Assembly (NCBI GenBank): GCA_009767595.1
Contig: VSDK01023736.1
Span: 54,769 to 118,768, forward strand
Reading direction: 5' to 3'
DNA from: Symbiodinium kawagutii
Lineage: Eukaryota > Sar > Dinophyceae > Suessiales > Symbiodiniaceae
DNA: 64,000 bases
The notes beneath the pieces are model-generated. The model was given only the letters and a program-made list of their open reading frames with translations. It had not been told where the DNA came from and searched no databases. Each line of letters starts with the position of its first letter. Within the stretch, counting starts at the first letter, position 1. Position numbers and translations under genes: made by a program. Positions 41,199 through 52,886 of the stretch are shown here, in pieces.

Positions 41199-43487
41199 TC
41201 ACGGATCGCTAGCTGGAAAGGACCGGGTACGTCGCAGCTCAGATAAGGTCCACAATGCATCTGAAGGATCGAACGGATGGACAGTGGAAATCGATGGAAG
41301 ATGATGGAAGTGGGGTTGTTTATGGATGTTGGAAGTGGAGTTGTTTGGTGTTTGTCTTGGACATTCTGTTTTCCAACACAGGAATGCTGCTAAAACAAAG
41401 GCAAGTCGAAACACTGAGCACCCCCAACGAAGGTGCACGGAAACTGAAGATAAGTTCGGGTCTTTATGGAACCGGGGAATACCCACTCTGTTGATCTCTG
41501 TTGGTTGCAGGCTTGTCATAGGGCTACCTGTCACAGACTCGAACAGTGGCGGTGGCTTGTAAATCACGGCTGGCCCCCAACCAGTACTGGTGGTTGGTTT
41601 AAAGCTAGTTCGGTTCAAAGCTAATATCTATATACAAACCGTTGCTAAAAAGCGAGAAATAGTCACCCACAACCAATGACATGGAAACAGGACGGACTAG
41701 TAATCAATCATCCATTCATAACGGATGATGCAGCCACGAAAGTGGGTGCTAAGATAAAAGGTTGGTTAGTCGGCCATGATAGCCCTGGCAGCGAAAATTT
41801 GCCGTTCAAACGCGCAACCTGCCAGGAGCTCCCAACATCGACAGGTCACATCGCACAGCTTGTTGTTTTTGTTTTCCGGACCTTTGCCTTCGGCAAGAGG
41901 AGGAGAGCATCACTGCCAACAACAAACTAGTGGCTTGCAGCTGCTTTCCCATTGGGAAGTCAGCAGCCACTGACAGCCTGCAGGGATGGGTGATAGCGAT
42001 CCATAGCAAATGAGCCACGAATACCATTGCGGTACTGTTTACTTCACAGCGATTGACTCATTAACCACTCGTTAGCCATCGACAAACCATTTATTACGCA
42101 TCATGAGCAATCTTTCAAAATCATTACAGTAACCATTGTTAATCATCCCATATTCGGATCCCAAGTGGCCAAGTTGCGGATCGAGCGGCAACCTCTTAAA
42201 GCATTTGGGGTGTATCCCTATGAATGATGCCCTATGATGGTTTGCCAATGAAAAATGACCTGTTTACTTGCGGTGGCTGCAGCTCGTACCAAGGCTGCGA
42301 AACTACAATGGTGACCTTCAACCACACCTGGCTGTGCAGTTTCAAAGACTTGGACATCCTGAGTTGTGCTTCCAAAGCATGGGCAATTGCACTTGGGTTC
42401 ATGGCATCAGGAGAGGGCCCAACGCTGCTATTGTGGGCTGTCAAGAGCCACTGGGAATTGATCACCAACTGTTTTCTATTTAAAAAGCATCAATTCTAAC
42501 CGGACACCAGTTCAGGGGGGTACAGAATGGCAAATGTGTTGTAGTCGTTTGTGGATCAGTGGATGCCCTTTGTCCAACAAAATGCATCCGAAATTCAACC
42601 AAACAAATATCTTGATCTCTTCAAGGGTCGCGTTGTCAGCTTTGCCCATGCTGCGGGGGCACGGAAAATCAGGATTTTCTGCCACATGCTCAAACATCGA
42701 CAACGAATCCCCATGAGCAATGAAATAAACAACAAGTATCAACAGGTAAACCCATCCCATGACATGCTGATTGGCGAATCGTTGATCTTTGAGATAGCAT
42801 GTAGATCTATATACGTAGCACTACCACAACCCCATGTAAGAATCCATCAGATTTCAAAGATTTTCAAAGGCTCAAATGGGATCCAACAGATCCATGTGGA
42901 TCCCTGGAATGAATGGACGACCGAGTCATTGAGCACCTCTGACCCAGTCATCGCTGTATAGCGCAGTTTCCACCCGGGGGAGACTTGGCTCTACAGCCAA
43001 GCACCACTTGGGTTTGGTCCACTGCTCAACGGCATGCACACCGCCTCAGGGCCGTAGATGGAAGACACCCTGGGGCCCATGGATGTCTCAAGTCCAACAT
43101 GAGAATGGATGCAGTCTAAACTTAGTTTTCACACATTAATACTCCTATATGTACAAAATGTTTGGGGCGTTGTGAACCAACGATTCCACAGCCACCATTC
43201 CAAACGGATCCCTTTTTTCTGCGCAGCTGTTCGGGTGGATCAACAGCGAAACTATTGGAACAGCACGGGGGTGCCTGTCCGGAGTTTATGCTGGATACAC
43301 GGTGTGTGTGTGTGTGGAAATCATGTGTGTGTGCATACATAAAAACATAATATACAAATAATATGCTTATATACCATTGATTATTAGATATACACTCTCG
43401 GACATTCGTCTCAGTTCGCAAAGCGTGAGACTGGGCTAATGGATTGTTATATTTATATGTGTATATATATATATATATATATTTATA
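41199..43487. other. Region with one weak exon candidate
   Basis: On the minus strand 42439-42359 reads DAMNPSAIAHALEAQLRMSK, with an acceptor at CTTGACAG and a following GTGTGG donor. A GT/TA microsatellite zone lies at 43300-43487. Nothing else is supported. Confidence 0.3.
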
Positions 43488-43596
43488 TATGGGTGTTTCT
43501 CAAAATAGGGGTACCCCAAATCATCCATTAATAGTCATTTATAGTAATAAATAAACCAACCATTTTTGGGGTCCCCTATTTTGAGAAACCACCATA
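43488..43596. repeat. MITE family A, copy 14 (type example)
   Basis: Best preserved copy: GGGTGTTTCTCAAAATAGGG, then GTACCCCAAATCATCC, and at right GGTCCCCTATTTTGAGAAAC. A (TA)n run sits immediately left, consistent with insertion into TA-rich DNA. Confidence 0.95.
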
Positions 43597-45613
43597 TACA
43601 AATATGCTTTTTCATTGCCACATTCAAAAGCAACCTACATCAACAACGACTCATCGTGGGAATCATCGCCCTGTCAAGGGCCGGGCAGCGGCAGCCGCTG
43701 ACAAAATCGCATCGGGCCTGGGCTGTTGCTGCGGTGGTGGCCGTTGCAAACATGAACCAAGAAATGGTTAAGAATCGGCGAGAATTATCATCATTATTGG
43801 TACAAATATCGCATGAAATCGACATTCCTAATGGTTTCAGTGTTGATTGATGGTTTATCATGTCCCGTGAATCGTGCAGGTCCGCAGCAATTGTTGCTTG
43901 CAAGATTCCAACCGTCACCATCCGTGACGTCCTTAGAAACTGTCATCGAACTAAAATCACGATTGGGCTAGTACTTGTGTTAATCATGTTTAACCATGTT
44001 TAACCCGTCATTGACACCATACCGTTCATCGATCATTGACACCATACCGTGCATTGACCACAGGATCATATGCATCATGTTGCGCACATCATTCGCTATA
44101 GTACGAGTCTATGCACCATGCCATTCGGTCCATTTCGGTCCTACGGTTCGCAGTTCACCTGCAAAATCACAAGTACCAGTATCATTTATAATAATCAATA
44201 CCATCATCAACCATGCCTAATCATGATTACTCATCATTAGTTAAACAAGTGCTTAGCATCATTACTTCACCATCATCACTCAGCCACCATTATAGAACTC
44301 TTCCTGTTTTCGTTGAGCATCACTTTTCCTAAATTCCTGCTGATTCTAAACCATCCTGAACCATGCCAAGCCATCCTGAACCATGCCAAGCCATCCTGAA
44401 CCATGCTAAGCCATGCTCAACCATGGACCAATCCCACAATTCGTAGCTACCAATGCCACAACGCACGAGCCGACCCGGTGGGGCTCCCGGCAGCTGGCCG
44501 ACCAACTCCCAGGAGCAGCTGTCCTTTGCTGTGGCCATGCTGCAGGTCAGCCATGGGGAGCCATGGCGAAGGAGAAAATGGCGGCAGAGCCATGGGAATG
44601 GAGTTTTTTCAGAGATTTTGGTGTTTTTTTTTGAGATGTGTTGTTTTTTGATATTTTTTCGGATATTTTTAGATTGGGGAAGGCATGGAAATGGATTTTT
44701 TGGAGACGGTCTTCGGATTGGGTATCCTTACCCCTGGAAACCCAGCGGGTTCTTAGATGACCAAAATGCTCATGGAGAATAGTTTGCCATTAATCATTGG
44801 AAAATCAAAAGTGCTCGTTCAGAATGGAAAATAATAACCAAATTGATGAACCAATCGCTACTGTATTTATTGACCGTGATTCATAAACCCATCAATTGTC
44901 TGTCAATGGTTCATGAACAGTTGACCAACGGTCGATTCATGATCGACGATGGTTGATGGCGAACAATGGCTAACCAATGACGACGCAATGGCTATGCAAA
45001 AGGGTTAGAATAATAGCAAACAATGGTTTATGGTTGGTTTATAACCTGTTGTAGATATGCTATATAGATATCAAAAATCACTGAGGGCAACGGTTGCAAC
45101 ACATCTCATATGGCTAATTATGCTTAGATAGTGCCTCATGATGTTTCCTTCCAAGGTTTAGCCATAGTGGATCATAACTTGAACCAAACAACGAAAGTCA
45201 TGATGATGATCAACAATTGTTGATGACCAACAATACCACAAGTAATAAACACTGATAAGAAAAAACACACTTGTTGATCATCGTGAATCATGCACAATGA
45301 ATGTTTCCTGTGCCGCTGATAATGGTTACAATGAAACTTTGATAAAGGTCCATAGTGGGTCATATGATTCACGACAGGAGATTGCAACTAATAACCGTCA
45401 ACGACATCAACCATATCAACCATATCAACCATCACTCATTCATACCTCGGAATCTCAGAATCGACTCTATATACTGTTTAATTTGGTATTCCCACGACAT
45501 CCCACGACTGGGCTGGAACAACCTCCATCCGCCACCAGTGCTCTAGCGCCGCGAGGGCACCGATGGATATCGCTGCATGGACACCGCCACTCCGAAATTG
45601 GCTCTCTATCTTC
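43597..45613. other. No supported gene; GC-rich islands at 43.7 and 44.5 kb
   Basis: The islands at 43670-43750 and 44450-44600 are open in several frames on both strands with splice-like AG/GT signals, so no frame can be chosen. Confidence 0.3.
44351..44426. repeat. 20-bp minisatellite
   Basis: CCATCCTGAACCATGCCAAG repeated 3.5 times. Confidence 0.9.
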
Positions 45614-45721
45614 TGGTGCTTTCTCAAGCCACAGGGGTACCCCAAAACTGGTCGGTTTATTGCAACAAATGCTTAATATTGGATGATTTGGGGTACCCCT
45701 ATGACTTGAGAAACACCCATA
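45614..45721. repeat. MITE family A, copy 15
   Basis: GTGCTTTCTCAAGCCACAGG and CCCCTATGACTTGAGAAACA ends; reverse internal orientation. Confidence 0.9.
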
Positions 45722-46439
45722 TTAAAATGTATGCATCAAAGATCATCTCGGGCAGGCATTCCGACGATCCTTTGTTTAGATGCTTCGTGAAATCCGCACC
45801 AATGACCTGCACATACTTTAACAATCTGGCACGCGTAGGACTAAGTCATGAGTCATGACAGGTCATCAACAAACTGTAGTGGTCAAGAAACACCATGAAC
45901 ACAACAAGAACCACCAAGGTCTGGTGATCTTAAAAGAACATATATGATTTGTCTCTTGAACACCCAAATGTGCGTTTCACATGTAGAGAAAATAGAATGC
46001 TTGGATCGTATATTGTTTTGATAGATTCTCATATGGCCTTAGACACCTGCTGCTATCAACTTTCAATGAATTCCCTGGTGCCCAATCTCCTCGTTAAACG
46101 TCTCCACGGACTTCAGATGTTTTTTTCCATTGAAGCCGCCAAAGATCAGCAGCCTGCAATGAGATCGGCAGGATGGGTTTCGGGATGGGTTTGCAGGTGG
46201 TTGAACACTGTGCCTGTCTATTTGTTGATCTGTTGTAATGAAGTGCGGCAGGAAAACTTCCAATGGCAAGAAAAAAGGCAGAAGATGCAAAGAGCAAGCG
46301 CGGTGGCGCAGTGTGGCAGGTATGTTTTCAAAGCATTGCAGAAGAGGTCCCAAATCTGTGCGTAGCAGAGAGACGCTCGGTCCCTTCAAATAGCCTGGGA
46401 GTGGTGCACCCAGCACCACCTCCATAACTATGGCAATCG

Positions 46440-46560
46440 TGGAAGGTTTGAAGGCTGTCTAGCTGAACACCCTATCATTGCACGTTCGCAAGTGATCCTT
46501 CAGCGAGACACGTCGCTTCCATTTGGAAACGAAGCCTTCGTTTCTATGCCACTGGGACCC
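46440..46560 (-). pseudogene. Decayed second copy of the C-terminal domain of the 539-aa gene
   Basis: The minus strand carries SLKDHLRTCNDRVFS, a stop, then TAFK. This matches the SSLKDHLRTNNEGSFGETAFK segment of the functional exon about 235 bp upstream. A one-base deletion separates it from the FPNG part that matches FPDG in the intact copy. On the plus strand the copies share TTTGAAGGCTGTCT. Confidence 0.65.
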
Positions 46561-46608
46561 GGCCATCTGACAACCGTTGCCCTCATTTTGCAGAGGCTCC
46601 CGGATTCA

Positions 46609-49600
46609 TCATGGCCTGGGCTTTGCTTCGGCTCCTTTCAAGACCGAATTGCCAGCAATCTTCCAACTGGCAAGTTTGGAACATTTGAAGGCTGTCTCGC
46701 CAAAGCTTCCCTCATTGTTTGTTCGAAGGTGGTCTTTGAGTGAGGAGAAACTCATGCCGTCTGGGAATGCCAAAATGAGCTCCTGAAGCAAGGAAGATAC
46801 ATCTACTTTGCCTTCAAGTGTCTCATTCTCCTGCACATCGGCAGAATACACAGAGTCAACATCTTTGTAGCGTGCCTGGGTCTGGGTCACTACCCCGGGC
46901 ACGAGGGGCTGACTTGAGTCCACTGGACCTACGGCAAGTGCTTGGTGCTTGTCGCTCTTTTTGGCCCCTCCCAGGCTTGCATTTCGGAGTTTCCGCTTGG
47001 TCTCCTTCTCGCTACCTTCACTGATTGGAACCCTAGAAGCTTCTCGTTGCCCGAAACCCTCAGATGAGATAACTTGCATGTTGCCTTTGCCTCCTCCCTT
47101 GGCTCCTTGTTGATGCTCTTTAAAGCCATCCTGACTTCGTTTGGGGAAGCCCTGGAACCAAAGTGGTGGACGAGTCAAAAGGATTGTAGGCTCTGGCTCC
47201 TCGCCCGGCACGGGCGCGCCGATCAAATACAACTTTGCAGTGTCACGGGCACAAACCTGAAGTATCGCAATCAACCAGTCCTCTGGGATCTGGTGATTTT
47301 CCCTGAGCTCTTTCTGCAACATCGTCACCGTTGGTGGCAGTTGCTTTCGGTAGAAATTCAACACAGCCTTGGCAATTGCAGCCTCGAATTTTTTGAAATT
47401 TCTCTGATCCTCCAAGTCCACAGGCAGAGGGCTCAGCTGAAGCATGGCAAGGAAGGCATCTGAAGGTGTCGGGGCGGGGCTGGGGTTTGGATCACTTGGC
47501 AAGAGATCACCCAAACGCAATTCTTTTCTTGAGATAGTGGAGGCAGGTTCCGGTGCATCGCTCTTTTGAAGCGCTTTAGGCACAAACGGAGGCGCATCAA
47601 TGGTCATTGAAGCCACTGAAAGGGCTGCCTCACTGTTCGCCCCCTCACCGGGCGCTGGCTCGGGGAGGGCAATCTCATCCTGGACATCCTCATCACTATC
47701 CTCACAATCTCCGCCAGCCAGGAACAAGGCCACCTGAGGCATGCAAAAGAGATGAGCCGCTCTGGGGTGTTTAATTCAATGGGGCACTACGGGAACTACA
47801 ACTTTTTGTCCAGCGTTCATTGCCTGACACTTCAACCATTAAACAAACAGTCGTTCTTTGTGGTCTTTGTGGAGGTCGGATACTCCTCGCCTGAGCCGAA
47901 ATATCTGCAGCCAAGCCCTGGTCTGGGTCAAGATCCGCGTCATTGCTGAAGTGATCCTGTGGCTCACTTTCTGCGCCCACGTGACCTGTCACACTGTCTG
48001 GGTCTTGGCCACTAGCCAAGTCCAACTGCCAAGGCTGCCACATGGAACCCATGGAATCTGCAACCGGGAGGTCGAATTGATTCGAAGTTTGCGAAGTAAT
48101 CTCCATCTCTTGTGGATGCAGTCCTGGTGGCGCTTCCATCGACTTCGCGCCGCCTGGAACGCGGCAAGGTGCTTCAACATGTTCTCCCGAAAATCTTGAA
48201 ATCATAAAGGTCTTAAGATGTCTTAAGGATTCTTAAGGGGTGTTTTTTTGTTGTCTTTTGTTGTTTTTTGTTTCTTGAATCTTATTGACCATAATTGACC
48301 TTTGCTTCAATAGTGATTCCCTTGGCCATGCTGCCAGGGCTGATGGTTCTTGTCCCTACAAAAAGAGCTCACTTGCAGCTGCCAAAAGTTTGCCGTCAAC
48401 GACTGACTTGGTGCAGTCCGGTGATCCACCATGCAAATCTGAGACAGGTGGGGACAAGGGTACAGGAAACCTTCATTCACTGTAACCTGCAAGGAAAGTG
48501 TAGAACCTTCCAAGATACCAGAAGAATCTAGAAGACCTGAATCACGTGGTCATAATTACATGGTCACATGTACACGTGGACATCCGCAAGGAGCTGCTAC
48601 ACCGGCACAGATTCACAACGGATATACGAGAAAAGCAAGATTGAAAAACCAGCGCGCAACGCGAGCATTTTGAGTGACCCTCAATCAAGCTACTCAGCCT
48701 GCTGTTTTAATTTTTTTAAATAACCCTTGCGTACGTGGTCTCTGATGGCAGGGCATATCAGTGTGCAGTATACTGCATTATGAAGATCCTTTAAAGCTCT
48801 ATGAAGAGATTCACTTTCACCGCATCTGGAGATGGGCCGTGTTTCCACGCAGAATCGTCTGACACGGACCTTCCACACTTTTAGACCTTTCCACACGAAG
48901 TAACATCCCTGGATCTCCGGTGGGAGCTTAGCTTAATAAGTTGCTAAGTCTCGAATCTTTCATATTATTAGTGAGTCACTTAGATTAATAAGTATAGCTT
49001 AATAAGTTACTTGTAGTCTTTGGAAGATTTTTTGCCGTCGGCCTTCAGACCAATTCCATGCTCCGGTTGCGGTTGCTGCGTTCCAGTCACTGCCGCCCTT
49101 GACCTCGCTGGCATCCACGATGGAGCTGCCGATGTCACCCGTCCACCATGGAGCTGCCCACTCCTCGGTCACAAGACCTGGGCAGGGGAACCCCGGTGTG
49201 GTGAAACACGGCTTAACGCATCTTGACGCTTAAGCTGCTTAATGAGGGCAAATGTGATGGTGAATTTGATGGCTGCTGGTGAATGGTCGGCGATAGAAGT
49301 GGTTTAGGGGCTGGGGACGAGAACAAACAAGAATCAATAATAAACTCTCTGCTCGTTGAACGTTGGATGGTGTGCACTTTGATTTACCCCTGTGATCACC
49401 TTGCAGTTTAACAGGTGGAACAGCATTAACCGGGTGACCCGTTTCGTGACCTGGTTGCGCCAGTCCTCCGCCGGGGTCCCCAGAGTTCTGCCACCACATC
49501 TCTCCATCTTGCAAGCCATTCAGCCGCTGGAGAAGGGCCAACTCAGCAGGCGTCACTTCCACTCCTGACCAAGCCTGCTCTGAAACCTGGGCATGCTGCG

Positions 49601-49631
49601 GCTGTTGCCAAAATGCGAAGTCTCCAGCCAT
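46609..49631 (-). CDS. Three-exon gene for a 539-aa protein of unknown function
   Basis: Exon 1 49631-49400 starts at ATG (MAGDFAFWQQPQHAQ) and ends in phase 1 at a GT donor (CTGCAAG|GTGATC). Exon 2 48153-47891 enters at GTTCCAG|GC and ends at a GC donor (GGCTCAG|GCGAGG). Exon 3 47733-46609 enters at GCCTCAG|GTGG and runs to the stop. The three sum to 1620 nt, an exact frame. The first third is Pro/Gln-rich and probably disordered (SMEAPPGLHP). A helical segment follows around FEAAIAKAVLNFYRKQLPPT and DWLIAILQVCARDTAKLYLI, then a Gly/Lys-rich linker. The C-terminus (VDVSSLLQELILAFPDGMSF ... LKDHLRTNN) resembles a winged-helix or LOTUS-type fold by pattern only. Intron 2 is 157 nt, with CTCAGG at both ends. 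The family is not recognised. Confidence 0.7.
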
Positions 49632-50645
49632 GCGCCTGACAACCTAGACACGACCGCGTCCCGCAAGAGGGGATCACAGCTCGAGCCAAAGTCCAGAAGC
49701 GGACAAAGTGTGAAGTTGACATAAGTTGACTACTCATCAAATCAGATTGAACCACTCAATCGATGTTTGCGACCATTGCAACCTGATTGTGATCGCACCA
49801 ATGCAGCCCGTCCGGTGGCAGTTTGCCGGGCCTCTGGCGATAACACTCACCTGCTGCTGAGTTGCCCCCCCGCTGACCCCGACTCAAATCAGTTGATGTC
49901 TTGACAAGCGATACCACTCCTTTTCCAAGGACATCTCGTTTCGGCAAGGTGCTTGTAGGACACACAACCGCACTGGAACTGCTTCTAATATTTCCAATGA
50001 ACATTGCTGGGAGGTTTCGTGAGGCAGCAATCCTAGTAAAATCATGTAAAATCTCCATCCACCGGAAGAGGCCTTCCTTTCTGGAGATTTGATATGGAGA
50101 TTTGATATGGCATCCTTGGTTGAGGGGGGCCTTCCTAGTTTGGCATCCTGAGCAAATCTCTGGAGCCTGTGCCCCATGCCCACCTGGGGCCGCACCAGGA
50201 GCCATGACCAAGGAAGCCGCAGGCAGGTTGCGGAAGCCGTGGAGCTTGGGAAGTGCCTACCGATGCCATCTGCCAGAGCTGGATTTCTACTAAGGAAGTA
50301 TCTATAGATAGTGGAACTACATCAGTGAATATCAGGTTTATAGATTAGTATAGATTAGTGGAGTATATACAGTATATCAACAAGGTATCGATTAGCTTGT
50401 TTCGTCAAGTTTTTTGATGGTGGATTTATTTCAATGAATCCGGAATCTCAGCTCGTGACTGATCCATCCAGATATATCCAGCTATCGATGGAAAATAGTA
50501 AACCGTAAATCAATACAAATCACTGAATGACCCATCCAGCTATTGATAATAGCAAATCCTCAATACAAACCAGGATTCTAAGCAGCTCTAAATGGATGTA
50601 AAACGTTCAAAACATCACTCACGATATTGTCACTATTTCTCCAGC
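49632..50645. other. Intergenic region between the kelch gene and the 539-aa gene
   Basis: A 151-codon minus-strand frame at 49756-50211 and the frames overlapping it show no motif. I see no supported gene. Confidence 0.3.
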
Positions 50646-50681
50646 CTGGAAGTTCTGACTTGTCCTTGACAGCACTTCGGC
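50646..50681 (-). CDS. Candidate 36-nt kelch exon
   Basis: Bounded by CTTCCGAG acceptor and a GC donor (CTTCCAG|GCTGG), phase 0 on both sides. Reads AEVLSRTSQNFQ, like the LxSxExF strand of a kelch blade. Probably a 3' exon of the kelch gene. Confidence 0.4.
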
Positions 50682-52061
50682 CTCGGAAGACCACCGGGGT
50701 TGGATGGCTTAGACAATTTGAAGTTTGAGAATTCAGAAATGAACTGGAGTAATAAAAATTGCTTAGATTCAATCTCCAATAAAGCAGGTAGTCACTAGGT
50801 ATCATGTAAATTCAAAGGAGCACGCCTTTCACCCTCCTTTTGCTCAATCAGGAAACAAAACAGAGGGCCAATGAAGACGTTCTATTAACTGGGCATCATG
50901 TCAACAAACCTTGGCTGTCACAGAACGCCAGAACCGTGGGAACTGAGGACCCCTGGCGGTGTCGTATGGCCCCTGGCCATTGGCTGTGGCAGATCCCATG
51001 GACTCTGAGGAGCTTTGCAGTTTGAGTTTGGATCAAAGCTCCTGCTTGTAGTCTCAACAACAAAAAAAGGACCATATCAAGATATATCAAGCATAGTTGA
51101 GCTGAGCATCAGCTTGTTCAGCATCGGCTGTTCGTGAATAGAACTTGGGTGGCAGTTCCCTGTGATTTCATCTGTTGGACTTCTCGCTTCCTCATGAGGT
51201 TCCTGTTCAAAGGAACTCTTTTGTCCGCAGTCTCAGCTGCCTAGTTTCCTATCGAGCAACCACACGTGTCATGAATTCAAGTTCAAGTGGGGGAAGAATG
51301 GGATGAATGAGATCAATTTGGGCTGAGAATAAGTTTGGTTCAAGACTTGGAAATCTTTGCAAACCTAATATTCCCTGTATAACTAGAGTCTTAAGCTCAG
51401 AAGGTTTCCTTAGAAGTGGCTGAAACAGTGATTTTTCAATTCCAGTGGTGAAAACGTTTGAGCCATGTCCCTCACAGTAAGCAATACTACCAACAACAAC
51501 CACTAGAATATAGCTGCGTCCTCGCGCGTTGCAACCAACAACCAACCGCAAAAAAGCACCAATACTACGTACATGACCAGTGCACCAGGGGGCGTATTGT
51601 TCGGATCATTCACTATTTTGTCACTTGATCAACACCAAGATCTAAAGGCACATGACTCTGGATGAAACTGACCAATCCAAAAACCTAATGGGTCATTGAG
51701 TCCGTCTTTGGTCATGTCAGGTATCGTAACCATCATTCACCATGCTGTTCCCCTATCTACTTGGTCATCAAAGACCATTTTTAACCATCGTATCATTGTC
51801 AATCGTTCCGAAAAAGTCCAACAATTACAAACCAGCCTAATCATTCGCCTATTCAAGCAACTATCAGCCATCAATAGCAACCATTCTAAAAAAAACATCC
51901 TCCACCATCAAATTCTACGAGCCTCACAACAAACCAACTCATTTAGCAACTCATTAACCACGACCGTCACAGAGTCGAGCCACCTCTCTGGCGCAACCAC
52001 CGCAAATCACCAAGCCCATCCTGTTGAAAGGCAGCGGTGAGGATGGCGCGGGTGAAAGATC

Positions 52062-52140
52062 TGGGGGGTTCATCTAATATCAACCATTGATAGTAATAAA
52101 CCAGCCATTTTGGGGTACCCCTATTTTGAGAGACACGCAT
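52062..52140. repeat. MITE family A, copy 16 (left arm lost)
   Basis: Internal GATAGTAATAAACCAGCCAT and right end GGGTACCCCTATTTTGAGAG remain. Confidence 0.7.
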
Positions 52141-52416
52141 GGATTTCTGTGGCAATCTCAAGATCAATTGATATAAATTGAGGATAAAGAGGTTTGCTTT
52201 TCAGCAACAATTGCGTCAGCTGAAACCATCTAATCATGCGTTGCTCAGAACATGTCGGATAATTCATAGGAGATCAAAAAAAGACGTCAACCAGTCATTC
52301 ATAGCAAGTGATGATTTTTGGGATCACTATATCGTGTTTCGCATGAAACTCCAACCATGCAGGACCATGCAACAGCGAATTCTCAGAGATTTCCAGGTCA
52401 GGACCACTCAGGCGAC

Positions 52417-52543
52417 CTGCTGTGACAAAAAGGCTGCCGTGGGGCCTTGATCGATGTTCATCTTATCAAGGATCAGGGTTAGGATGCTGGCATCGATGGA
52501 TTCATAGTTGGAAAACCCAGTTGCAACATCCCAAATCATCGTG
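52417..52543 (-). CDS. Candidate exon of unknown protein
   Basis: The acceptor TTCTCCTGCAAG and donor CAGCAG|GTCGCC bound an open stretch reading MIWDVATGFSNYESIDASIL then TLILDKMNIDQGPTAAFLSQ. It is convincingly protein-like but not kelch. It could be a later exon of the kelch gene or belong to another. Confidence 0.45.
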
Positions 52544-52886
52544 CTTGCAGGAGAAAGCCGAAATTGTGGGAACCCACCATTCACCCCCATCTTGGCCCGA
52601 GCATTGAAACCCGCGTTCCATACATGGCACCGAATTTTCCAAACACAAGAGAACTTCCTTGGCTTCTCTCTTCAACCACTATTAACCACCCTTAATCATC
52701 TCATTAACCCACATCTAACCATCTCACTCACAAATTCACCACCATGAACCACCAGCAATTAACATCTAACACCATTAACCACCACTAACCACTCAACATC
52801 TACCATTAACCACCATGAACCACCATGAATCGCCATTAATCACCACCGTTAAAGACCTATCACCTTCCCTTGGGAATCTCCGGCGC

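Noticed and set aside
41199-41618. 139-codon minus-strand ORF
   Set aside because: No motif, poor codon character and no splice-supported neighbours.
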